Part shown: positions 31,537 to 38,940 of the stretch, in pieces
Numbering within the stretch: the stretch's first letter is position 1
How the letters are laid out: every line of letters begins with the position of its first letter
DNA from: Paracoccaceae bacterium
GTDB lineage: Bacteria; Pseudomonadota; Alphaproteobacteria; Rhodobacterales; Rhodobacteraceae
Length of the DNA: 38,940 nucleotides
Direction: 5' to 3'
NCBI GenBank assembly: GCA_014323785.1
Contig: JACONJ010000024.1
Location: forward strand, 1-38,940
Made by a program: the position numbers and the translations under genes
Notes under the pieces: model-generated
What the model was told of the DNA's origin: nothing
What the model saw: only the letters and a program-made list of their open reading frames with translations
Database searches by the model: none

Positions 31537-33033
31537 ATGGTGCCAAAGCAAAAACCGCTCTCGGCACTTGGGCTGACCGCCACACGCGGCGGCAATGTCG
31601 ATATCAGCGGGATCACCCTTGACAGCCGGGCGGTGACGCCCGGCGGACTGTTCGCAGCCTTGCCCGGCACACGGGTGCATGGCGCGGATTTCATCCCGTA
31701 TGCCCTGCGGATGAAGGCGGGTGCGGTGCTGACCGACCGGCAGGGGGCTGCGCAGGCGGCAGAGGTGCTGGCAGGGGCCGAGGCCACCCTGGTGGTGGTT
31801 GAAGACCCGCGCGTGGCACTTGCCCATGCCGCGGCACTGTGGTTCGGCCCGCAGCCGGAGACCATCGTGGCAGTCACAGGTACCAACGGAAAAACCAGTG
31901 TCGCCAGTTTTACCCGACAAATCTGGACCGCACTGGGCCTGGCGGCGGTGAATATCGGCACCACCGGTGTCGAGGGGGCCTATGCCGCCCCGGCGATACA
32001 CAAGGGGGGACACACCACGCCGGATGCCGTGACGCTGCAAAAACTTTTGGCCGGTATGGCAGCCGATGGTGTAACCCATGCGGCGATGGAGGCCTCTTCC
32101 CACGGGATCGATCAGCGCCGGATGGAAGCGGTGCGTCTGGCGGCGGCGGCTTTCACGAACCTCACGCGGGATCACCTGGATTATCATGGCACGATGGACG
32201 CCTATTTCAAGGCCAAGCTGCGGTTGTTCACCGAGCTTCTGCCGGGGGATGCGGCCGCCATCGTCAACCTGGACGACCCCCACGGAACCAGGGTGGCCGC
32301 GGCCTGTGAGGTACGCGGCATTGAGGTCATCACCCTTGGCCAATGTGCTGCAAAGGCCCGGCTGAAGATCACCGGGCGGCGGCTGGATCAGGCGGGGCAA
32401 GACGTGCTGTTCCGCTGGCAGGGGCGGCAATACCAGACGCGGCTGAAGCTGATCGGCGGATTTCAGGCGATGAATGTGCTGACGGCGGCGGGCCTTGCCA
32501 TTGCGGCAGGGGCCGGGGCCGAGGCGGTTTTTGACGTGCTGCCCCGTTTGCGGGGGGTGCGCGGGCGCATGCAGTTGGCGGCGCGTCGTGCCTTGGGTGC
32601 ACCGGTCTTTGTTGATTACGCCCATACGCCGGATTCACTGGAAACCGCGCTCAAAACGCTACGGCCCCATGTGCTGGGCCGGTTGGTCCTGGTGTTTGGC
32701 GCAGGCGGTGACCGGGACCAGGGCAAGCGGCCCCTGATGGGTGCTGTAGCGGCCGGGAACGCCGATGTTCTGTTTGTAACGGATGATAACCCAAGATCAG
32801 AGAATCCGGCTGTTATTCGCCGCGCAATTCTGCAGGCATGCCCGGACGCGACCGAGATTCCCGACCGGGCCGAGGCGATTCTGCGCGGCGTTGATGCGCT
32901 GGAGCCCGGCGATGCCTTGCTTGTGGCCGGAAAGGGGCATGAATCCGGGCAGATCATCGGCGATGTTGTCTTTCCCTTTGACGATGTGGAACAGGCAAGC
33001 GTGGCCGTCGCGGCCCTGGAGGGGCGGGTATGA
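31537..33033 (+). CDS. murE: UDP-MurNAc-L-Ala-D-Glu:meso-diaminopimelate ligase
   Basis: MurE adds meso-diaminopimelate to the peptidoglycan precursor in the cytoplasm. With the ATG at 31537 (six bases after AGGGAA) it has 498 residues. The ATP-binding loop GTNGKT is at 115-120, and DNPR at 417-420 is the signature for meso-diaminopimelate rather than lysine. The frame is open back to 31453, but that part is a 12-base tandem repeat region without homology. It overlaps murF by four bases. Confidence 0.96.
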   Translation: MVPKQKPLSALGLTATRGGNVDISGITLDSRAVTPGGLFAALPGTRVHGADFIPYALRMKAGAVLTDRQGAAQAAEVLAGAEATLVVVEDPRVALAHAAALWFGPQPETIVAVTGTNGKTSVASFTRQIWTALGLAAVNIGTTGVEGAYAAPAIHKGGHTTPDAVTLQKLLAGMAADGVTHAAMEASSHGIDQRRMEAVRLAAAAFTNLTRDHLDYHGTMDAYFKAKLRLFTELLPGDAAAIVNLDDPHGTRVAAACEVRGIEVITLGQCAAKARLKITGRRLDQAGQDVLFRWQGRQYQTRLKLIGGFQAMNVLTAAGLAIAAGAGAEAVFDVLPRLRGVRGRMQLAARRALGAPVFVDYAHTPDSLETALKTLRPHVLGRLVLVFGAGGDRDQGKRPLMGAVAAGNADVLFVTDDNPRSENPAVIRRAILQACPDATEIPDRAEAILRGVDALEPGDALLVAGKGHESGQIIGDVVFPFDDVEQASVAVAALEGRV

Positions 33034-34439
33034 GCGTGCTTTGGACATCTGATGAGGCAGGGTTGGCCACGGGCGGACAAAACACGGCACCCTGGCAGGC
33101 CGGGGGCGTCTCTATTGACACACGCACATTGCGGCCGGGCGATTTGTTCGTGGCCCTGACCAGTCAGCGCGATGGGCATGATTTTGTGGCACAGGCCCTG
33201 GCGCGGGGGGCGGCGGCGGCACTTGTCCTGCACCGGCCCCAGGGCGTGGCCAGGGACGCACCGCTTTTGATTGTGACCGATGTGCTTGCGGCCCTGGGCG
33301 CACTTGGCCGGGCGGCGCGGGCGCGGATGGGCGGTAAGGTGATCGCGGTCACCGGATCGGTCGGCAAGACAACCACAAAAGACATGCTGCGTGTTGCACT
33401 GACCCCGCAGGGCCGCACCCATGCGGCCGAGGCAAGCTACAATAATCACTGGGGCGTCCCCCTGACTTTGGCACGAATGCCGGCGGCGACAGAGTTTGCC
33501 GTGATCGAGATCGGCATGAACGCGCCGGAAGAGGTCGCACCCCTCAGCCGGATGGCCCGGCCTCATGTGGCGATGGTGACGAATGTGGCGGCGGTACATC
33601 TAGAGGCTTTTGGCACAATCGAAGCCATCGCCTATGAAAAAGCCAGCATTTATAAAGGTTTGGAACCCGGTGGCGTTGCGCTGTTTCCTGCCGATTTGCC
33701 GACGACGCCGATTTTAGAAGCCGCGGCAGCGGGCGCAACCTTGATGCGCTTCGGGGAAGCTGATGGGGCGAACGCCCGCCTGGCCTCGGTTGCACCTGGC
33801 GATACGGCCACAGTGATCCAAGCGGAATTCGACGGTGCGCCAATCCGTTTCAAACTGGCGGCCCCCGGGCGACATCTGGCACTGAACGCAGTTGCGGCCC
33901 TGGCGGCGGCGCATGCCGCGGGGGCCGATCCAGCGCGGGCAGCGCGGGCTCTGGGCACTTGGCGGGCGGTCGCCGGCCGGGGCCTGCGCGAGCGGGTGGT
34001 TCTGGATTCTGTAGGGGATCGCGCCGTCGAGATGTTCGATGATGCCTTCAACGCCAGCCCGGCCTCGGTCGCCGCAAGCCTGGAGGTTCTGGCCGCGGCC
34101 CCCCCCCAGGGGCAGGGTCGCCGGATCGCAGTTTTGGGAGATATGCTGGAATTGGGCCCCGACGGGCCCGCCATGCATGCCGCGCTGGCCGCACTGCCCG
34201 CGATGGAGGCCATCGATCTTGTCCTGACATCAGGGCCGCTGATGGCGCATCTTGATGCCGCGCTGCCCGCGAACAGGCGCGGCCCCCATACGAACACACC
34301 CGAGGACATGGCGAAACTTCTTCCCGGGTACTTGCGGGCGGGCGATATCGTTCTGATCAAGGGGTCAAAGGGGTCAAAACTCTCTCTGGTGGTTGATACG
34401 CTTCGGAAACTCGGGCAGGATATTACATCTAAAGGCTAA
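33030..34439 (+). CDS. murF: UDP-MurNAc-tripeptide--D-Ala-D-Ala ligase
   Basis: MurF attaches D-Ala-D-Ala to complete the cytoplasmic pentapeptide precursor. The 469-residue protein has an N-terminal substrate domain (SIDTRTLRPGDLFVAL), the P-loop GSVGKTT (109-115), NNHWGVPLTL, and EIGMNAPEE. The ATG at 33030 overlaps the murE stop (ATGA). The mraY start follows 12 bases after its stop. Confidence 0.96.
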   Translation: MSVLWTSDEAGLATGGQNTAPWQAGGVSIDTRTLRPGDLFVALTSQRDGHDFVAQALARGAAAALVLHRPQGVARDAPLLIVTDVLAALGALGRAARARMGGKVIAVTGSVGKTTTKDMLRVALTPQGRTHAAEASYNNHWGVPLTLARMPAATEFAVIEIGMNAPEEVAPLSRMARPHVAMVTNVAAVHLEAFGTIEAIAYEKASIYKGLEPGGVALFPADLPTTPILEAAAAGATLMRFGEADGANARLASVAPGDTATVIQAEFDGAPIRFKLAAPGRHLALNAVAALAAAHAAGADPARAARALGTWRAVAGRGLRERVVLDSVGDRAVEMFDDAFNASPASVAASLEVLAAAPPQGQGRRIAVLGDMLELGPDGPAMHAALAALPAMEAIDLVLTSGPLMAHLDAALPANRRGPHTNTPEDMAKLLPGYLRAGDIVLIKGSKGSKLSLVVDTLRKLGQDITSKG

Positions 34440-34451
34440 GGATACCGCTCC

Positions 34452-35537
34452 ATGCTGTTTTGGCTCAGCGCACTTTCCGATGGAGGGGATATCTTCAACC
34501 TCTTCCGGTACATCACCTTTCGTGCAGGCGGTGCATTCTTTACGGCACTGACCTTTGGGTTTGTCTTTGGGCGTCCCCTGATCACCGCCTTGCGCCGGAA
34601 ATACGCCCATGGCCAGCCGATCCGCGAAGACGGCCCGGCGCACCATATCAAGACAAAGGCCGACACACCGACCATGGGGGGGCTGTTGATCCTGGCGGCA
34701 CTGACGCTTTCAACCGTACTCTGGGCGCGGCTCGACAACCCTTATGTCTGGTTGGTTCTGGGCGTCACGGTGGCCTTTGGGGTGGTGGGCTTCGCTGATG
34801 ATTGGGCCAAAGTCAGCCGCGGTAACAGCAGGGGGGTTCCCGGGCGCATTCGCTTTGGCATCGGTCTTCTGATCGCGGCGACTGCGAGCTATGTGGCCGC
34901 GCAGCTGCACCCCGATGATCTGTCGATGCAATTGGCGGTGCCGGTCTTCAAGGACGTTCTGTTCCCTATGGGCTGGCTTTTCATCCCCTTTGCCATGATC
35001 GTGATCGTTGGCAGTGCCAATTCGGTGAACCTGACCGACGGGCTGGACGGGCTTGCGATCATGCCGGTGATGATCGCGGCGGGAACTTTGGGGGTGATCG
35101 CCTATGCTGTGGGGCGGGTCGATTTTACCGACTATCTGGATGTGCATTACGTCCCCGGCACGGGAGAGATTCTGATCTTCACGGCGGGCTTGATTGGCGG
35201 GGGCCTGGGGTTTCTGTGGTACAATGCCCCCCCGGCGGCGGTGTTTATGGGCGACACGGGTGCGCTTGCCCTTGGCGGTGCCTTGGGTGCCATCGCGGTT
35301 GCAACCAAACACGAACTGGTTCTGCTGATCGTTGGCGGGCTTTTTGTGGCCGAGGCCGTCAGCGTCATCGTCCAGGTCGTCTATTTCAAAGCCACGGGCG
35401 AGCGCGTTTTTCTGATGGCACCGATCCATCATCATTTTGAGAAAACGGGCTGGGCCGAGCCGCAGGTGGTGATCCGGTTCTGGATCATCTCGCTGATCCT
35501 GGCACTGATCGGCCTGGCCACGCTGAAGCTGCGCTGA
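34452..35537 (+). CDS. mraY: Phospho-N-acetylmuramoyl-pentapeptide-transferase
   Basis: MraY moves phospho-MurNAc-pentapeptide onto undecaprenyl phosphate, forming lipid I in the inner membrane. The 361-residue protein is a polytopic membrane protein of the usual length. Active-site blocks ADDWAK (115-120), NLTDGLDG (193-200), [12 protein letters not shown] and APIHHHFE are all intact. Its stop shares one base with the start of the following short-chain dehydrogenase (TGATG). Confidence 0.97.
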   Translation: MLFWLSALSDGGDIFNLFRYITFRAGGAFFTALTFGFVFGRPLITALRRKYAHGQPIREDGPAHHIKTKADTPTMGGLLILAALTLSTVLWARLDNPYVWLVLGVTVAFGVVGFADDWAKVSRGNSRGVPGRIRFGIGLLIAATASYVAAQLHPDDLSMQLAVPVFKDVLFPMGWLFIPFAMIVIVGSANSVNLTDGLDGLAIMPVMIAAGTLGVIAYAVGRVDFTDYLDVHYVPGTGEILIFTAGLIGGGLGFLWYNAPPAAVFMGDTGALALGGALGAIAVATKHELVLLIVGGLFVAEAVSVIVQVVYFKATGERVFLMAPIHHHFEKTGWAEPQVVIRFWIISLILALIGLATLKLR

Positions 35538-36211
35538 TGGGCCAGCCGGAACACCCCACCGCCCTGGTGACTGGCGGCAATCGCGGGATCGGACGTGCGA
35601 TCACAGCGGGCCTTGTGGCGTCCGGCCATCGGGTCGTGATCGGGGTGCGCGACATCTCGGCGGGTGAAGTGGCGGCACGGCAGATCGGCGCGGCCAGGGC
35701 CGTGGCACTTGATTTGCAAGCCCCGGCGGGCTTCTCTGCCGTGCTGGCGGATATCGGCGGAGTTGATGTGCTGGTCAACAATGCCGGGGTGCTGATTGAA
35801 ACCTCTATGATTGAGGATCCGGGCGGCTTTCACACCTCTGTGCAGGTAATGATGCTGGGGCCGTTCCAGTTGATTCGCGGGGTTGTGCCGCACATGCGGG
35901 CGCAAGGCTGGGGGCGGATCGTGAATGTCTCCTCGGGCTGGGGCAGTTTTGCCGAGGGGCTGGCAGGGCCCGGGGCGTATGGCGTGGCCAAGGCAGGGCT
36001 GAATGCGCTGACCAAAGCTTTGGTGCGCGATCTGCCGCCGGGTGTGAAGATCAACGCGATGTGCCCAGGCTGGGTGCGCACACGCATGGGGGGTCCGGCG
36101 GCACCACGCAGTGCCCAGGAAGGGGCGGAAACCGCATTGTGGCTTGCGCAGTTGCCCCGAAATGGGCCGACCGGCGGGATGTTCCGTAACCGCAAACCTG
36201 TCGCCTGGTGA
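35537..36211 (+). CDS. Short-chain dehydrogenase/reductase (SDR) inside dcw
   Basis: This is a classical SDR of 224 residues with a Rossmann nucleotide site TGGNRGIG (12-19), NNAG (81-84), serines at 132-133, and the catalytic Y148-x-x-x-K152. The substrate cannot be told; the family acts on many alcohols and ketones. The ATG overlaps the mraY stop, so it is probably translated from the same message. SDR genes are not standard dcw members, so this is an insertion in or after the cluster's ancestral order. A gap of 128 bases precedes murD. Confidence 0.88.
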   Translation: MGQPEHPTALVTGGNRGIGRAITAGLVASGHRVVIGVRDISAGEVAARQIGAARAVALDLQAPAGFSAVLADIGGVDVLVNNAGVLIETSMIEDPGGFHTSVQVMMLGPFQLIRGVVPHMRAQGWGRIVNVSSGWGSFAEGLAGPGAYGVAKAGLNALTKALVRDLPPGVKINAMCPGWVRTRMGGPAAPRSAQEGAETALWLAQLPRNGPTGGMFRNRKPVAW

Positions 36212-36339
36212 TGCGTCCGTAACCGGATTGCAGTCTGTGGGGCTCCCTGAATAAGGGCTTGCGCCCATGGCTGACAGGGGGCAGCCTGCGGCGGGAATTC
36301 TCCGGGGAGGGCAAAGATGCACAAGGAAGGAGCCCCCGC

Positions 36340-37743
36340 ATGATCCCGGTCAAGGGTGTATCGGGTGCGCGGTTTGCGGTTCTGGGTCTGGGCCGCTCGG
36401 GCATGGCAGCGGTGCGTGCGCTGCGGGCCGGAGGGGCAGAGCCGGTGGTTTGGGATGATGGGCCAGAGGTCCGTGTCCGCGCCGGGGCCGAGGGGCTGAC
36501 ATTGGCAAATCTGCGAACGGATGGGGCTTATGAGGGGGTCTCTGCCCTTATCGTTTCTCCCGGTATTCCGCATCTTTACCCCACGCCGCACCCGGCGGTT
36601 CGTGTGGCCTGGGCGGCGGGCGTACCCGTTGATAACGACGTCGGGCTGTTCTTTCGCAGCCTTGGCCAGGGGGCATGGCAGACCTATGATCGCCAGCCGC
36701 GCGTGATTGCGGTAACCGGATCAAACGGTAAATCCACAACCTCGGCCCTGATCCATCACGTGTTGACCTCGGCCGGGATTCGCACCCAGCTGGCAGGGAA
36801 TATCGGCTTGGGGGTGTTGGACCTTGACCCGCCCGAAGATGGCGCGGTGATCGTGCTCGAATTGTCAAGCTATCAGATCGATCTGGCCCGCGCCCTGACC
36901 CCGGATGTGGCCGTTTTCACCAACCTGACACCCGATCATCTGGACCGCCATGGCGGCGTGGGCGGTTATTTCGCCGCCAAGTGCCGCCTGTTTTCGGAAG
37001 GTGGACCAGACCGTGCCGTGATCGGCGTGGATGAGGATGAAGGCAGAGCACTCGCTGGCCAGTTGGCCGAAGGGCCGGGCGATATGCGGGTCATCCGGGT
37101 TTCGGTTGCCGGAAAACTCTTTGGCCCAGGCTGGTCCGTCACCGTGCACAAAGGCTGGTTAAGAGAGGTTCGCCAGGGCCGGCAGGTCGGGGCCATCGAC
37201 CTGCGCGGGGTTCAGGGCCTGCCGGGGGTGCATAACCACCAGAATTCGGCCTGTGCCTATGGTGCGCTGCGAGCCCTGGGGGTGGCCCCCAAGGTGATTG
37301 GGGCCGGATTTCTGAGTTTTGCCGGACTTCCCCACCGCAGCCAGACCGTGGGGCAGCGGGACGGCATACGCTTTGTCAATGACAGCAAGGCCACCAATGT
37401 CGATGCGGCGGCCAGGGCATTGGCATCCTTCACGCGGATCCGCTGGATTTGTGGCGGATTAGAAAAGGAGGGCGGGCTGGATCAACTGGCCCCGGCCTTG
37501 GGCACAGTGGCCAAAGCCTATGTCATCGGGCGGGATGCCGGTGCCTTCGCCCGGAAACTGGAGGTGGTGGAGACCGAGATTTGCACGACCATGGCCCGGG
37601 CCGTAGCCCGCGCCGCCGAGGAGGCCGCGCCAGGCGATACGGTGCTTCTGGCCCCCGCGGCGGCCAGTTTTGACCAATACGACAATTTTGAGGAACGCGG
37701 CCGGGACTTCATTAACCACGTCACCCGATGGCTAGAGCGGTAG
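36340..37743 (+). CDS. murD: UDP-N-acetylmuramoylalanine--D-glutamate ligase
   Basis: MurD adds D-glutamate to UDP-MurNAc-L-alanine. The 467-residue protein has the N-terminal fold [19 protein letters not shown] loop GSNGKST (127-133), [19 protein letters not shown] and NDSKATN. The ATG at 36340 lies eight bases behind GGAAGGAG, a clear ribosome site. A longer frame from 36259 has none. No ftsW follows within the window, unlike typical dcw clusters. Confidence 0.96.
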   Translation: MIPVKGVSGARFAVLGLGRSGMAAVRALRAGGAEPVVWDDGPEVRVRAGAEGLTLANLRTDGAYEGVSALIVSPGIPHLYPTPHPAVRVAWAAGVPVDNDVGLFFRSLGQGAWQTYDRQPRVIAVTGSNGKSTTSALIHHVLTSAGIRTQLAGNIGLGVLDLDPPEDGAVIVLELSSYQIDLARALTPDVAVFTNLTPDHLDRHGGVGGYFAAKCRLFSEGGPDRAVIGVDEDEGRALAGQLAEGPGDMRVIRVSVAGKLFGPGWSVTVHKGWLREVRQGRQVGAIDLRGVQGLPGVHNHQNSACAYGALRALGVAPKVIGAGFLSFAGLPHRSQTVGQRDGIRFVNDSKATNVDAAARALASFTRIRWICGGLEKEGGLDQLAPALGTVAKAYVIGRDAGAFARKLEVVETEICTTMARAVARAAEEAAPGDTVLLAPAAASFDQYDNFEERGRDFINHVTRWLER

Positions 37744-38136
37744 GTCGGCCCGCCATGATGGCCGTGACGGCCAGCCCCCGGTATTGGCACTACAGCTAAG
37801 GTGCGAAGGTGGGGGCTTGGCACTGGCGGTATACGTCCGGTCTGTGCTGGCCCGACGTGTGGCGGCACAGCAGCGCAATACCTTCAAGCCGGCCCCCCAA
37901 TGGGCTGGCTTGATCTTCCGCACAAAAACAACGCAGGCACCGCCAGACAAAGGCGGGTGAAATATCCTTATGCTGTTCCCGGCTGGCGCGGATTATTTCG
38001 CACCTTCCGTTCTGCCCTTCATGCTGAACCTTATCCTGCGGAACCTTGGTGGTCACGCCCTTTCCGCCCGGTGCCAAGCCGCGTTTGGGGCCTCTTCTGG
38101 CACGGGCGGGGTTAGGGGCGTTATGGGGTGTGTCCC
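37744..38136. other. Intergenic stretch after murD
   Basis: This gap of 393 bases lies between convergent murD and the RTX gene. I see no supported gene. A small GGCCG/CGGCC inverted repeat close behind murD may help end its transcript. In related clusters ftsW would be expected near here, but none of its sequence is recognisable. Confidence 0.45.
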
Positions 38137-38940
38137 TTAGAAGACAAAGTCGTCTGCCGTCAGGGCCGTGTGGGCAACGCCAGTCAACAGGATGCTGCCA
38201 CCATCCCAGGTAACGATTGCATCGCTGCCATCATCGGCAATGGCCAGGTCATCAAACCCAACCCCGCTTGCGGTGATCTGGATCAGGTCAACGCCATCTT
38301 CAAAGTCGGTGATGGTGTCATTCCCGTGGCCACTGCTGAACACAAATGTGTCAGCATTCGTGCCGCCAGTCAGAACATCATCCCCATGACCACCTATAAG
38401 GGTGTCGTCACCAAGGTTCCCTCTAAGGGTATCGTTGCCGGTGTTTCCGATAAGGGAATCATCACCACTGCCACCGGATATAATATCATCTTCCTTGCGT
38501 CCGATGATTTTATCGTTTCCGGCATACCCATTTATCGAGTCCCGGCCATTGGTGCCCGTCAACGAATTGTTGTTACCATTCCCTTTGATCACCTTATACG
38601 GGGGCTTGGGTGCAGCAGGTTCCTGATCAGGGGCAGGGCCAGGTTCAGGTTTCGGCGCAACTTCGGCTTCGGGAAGGATGAAATCCACTGCCGTCAGGGC
38701 CGTATGGGCAACGCCAGTCAACAGGATGCTGCCACCATCCCAGGTAACGATTGCATCGCTGCCATCATCGGCAATGGCCAGGTCATCAAACCCAACCCCG
38801 CTTGCGGTGATCTGGATCAGGTCAACACCATCATCAAAGTCGGTGATGGTGTCATTCCCGTGGCCACTGCTGAACACAAATGTGTCCGCATTCATACCGC
38901 CAGTCAGAACGTCATCCCCATGGCCACCTATAAGGGTGTC
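38137..38940 (-). CDS. RTX calcium-binding protein, C-terminal part (cut by window edge)
   Basis: The frame is open to the window edge, so only the last 267 residues are seen. They hold two modules of the serralysin/RTX C-terminal kind (ADTFVFSSGHGNDTITDF...DGVDLIQI...ILLTGVAHTALTADDF). Between them are a Pro-rich linker (PEPGPAPDQEPAAPKPP) and nonapeptide calcium repeats (GNAGNDKI, GGSGDDSLIGNTGNDTLRGN, GGHGDDVL). The protein ends in DFVF, the hydrophobic-acidic ending typical of type I secretion signals. It is very likely secreted; any enzymatic part would lie outside the window. Confidence 0.85.
   Translation of the reverse strand, partial: DTLIGGHGDDVLTGGMNADTFVFSSGHGNDTITDFDDGVDLIQITASGVGFDDLAIADDGSDAIVTWDGGSILLTGVAHTALTAVDFILPEAEVAPKPEPGPAPDQEPAAPKPPYKVIKGNGNNNSLTGTNGRDSINGYAGNDKIIGRKEDDIISGGSGDDSLIGNTGNDTLRGNLGDDTLIGGHGDDVLTGGTNADTFVFSSGHGNDTITDFEDGVDLIQITASGVGFDDLAIADDGSDAIVTWDGGSILLTGVAHTALTADDFVF
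38154..38940. repeat. Near-identical 253-bp repeat within the RTX gene, 534 bp apart
   Basis: Bases 38154-38406 and 38688-38940 are almost identical by eye, with only a few substitutions in the parts I compared. The spacing of 534 bases equals 178 codons, so the repeat is in frame. The second copy runs to the window edge and may be longer. Such similarity at silent positions implies a recent duplication or gene conversion. Confidence 0.9.

Noticed and set aside
37796-38077. Minus-strand open frame after murD
   Set aside because: Its composition and lack of a start site fit a chance frame in GC-rich DNA.

Overview
The window looks like a chromosomal segment of a GC-rich alphaproteobacterium, most probably in or near Rhodobacterales. 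I base this on the gcvTHP order, the short HisG with a separate HisZ, an FtsL carrying the AEWAYLNRPDRLRELA signature, a DUF1127 protein beside an Mrp ATPase, a CtrA-type response regulator remnant beside ligA, and a type I secreted RTX protein. No taxon-level marker such as 16S rRNA is present, so the placement is an inference.

Layout. Positions 1-328 are non-coding, with a six-copy GCGAAGCC repeat and terminator hairpins behind the glycine cleavage operon gcvT-gcvH-gcvP (329-4741, minus strand). A divergent gene (5010-6062) encodes a Swt1-type HEPN protein with tandem winged-helix-like repeats. Then comes gltX (minus). Its 5' end, its upstream region and the adjacent small ankyrin gene are tandemly duplicated (about 7321-8980), which leaves a truncated gltX fragment and two ankyrin paralogues. 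leuA (plus) follows, preceded by a promoter, a short Leu-codon leader peptide and an attenuator hairpin. On the minus strand there are then two compact groups, ligA-recG and hisS-hisZ-hisG-pfkB, with overlapping or closely spaced genes. Directly before ligA sits the N-terminal fragment of a ctrA-like gene. mnmA (plus) runs without its usual stop into an antisense tRNA-Asp gene, one of two tandem tRNA-Asp genes. A DUF1127 gene, an ankyrin pseudogene and mrp lead into the division and cell wall (dcw) cluster.

The dcw cluster reads mraZ-rsmH-ftsL-ftsI, then a large antisense single-chain restriction-modification gene (28004-31363), then murE-murF-mraY, a short-chain dehydrogenase, and murD. It stops after murD: ftsW, murG, murC and the other usual members do not follow. 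The right edge holds the C-terminal part of an RTX protein on the minus strand.

How the genes work together. Most genes are housekeeping: one-carbon metabolism from glycine, Leu and His synthesis, two aminoacyl-tRNA synthetases, tRNA thiolation, DNA repair, and peptidoglycan precursor synthesis with septation. The unusual material is concentrated at joints between them: gene fragments (ctrA, gltX, ankyrin), recent tandem duplications, a probable RNase-type HEPN protein, and a defence gene splitting the normally adjacent ftsI and murE. The strongest leads are the ctrA remnant, the restriction-modification gene inside dcw, the HEPN protein with recently amplified repeats, the gltX/ankyrin duplication, and the mnmA/tRNA-Asp overlap in which one tRNA copy has an altered discriminator base.
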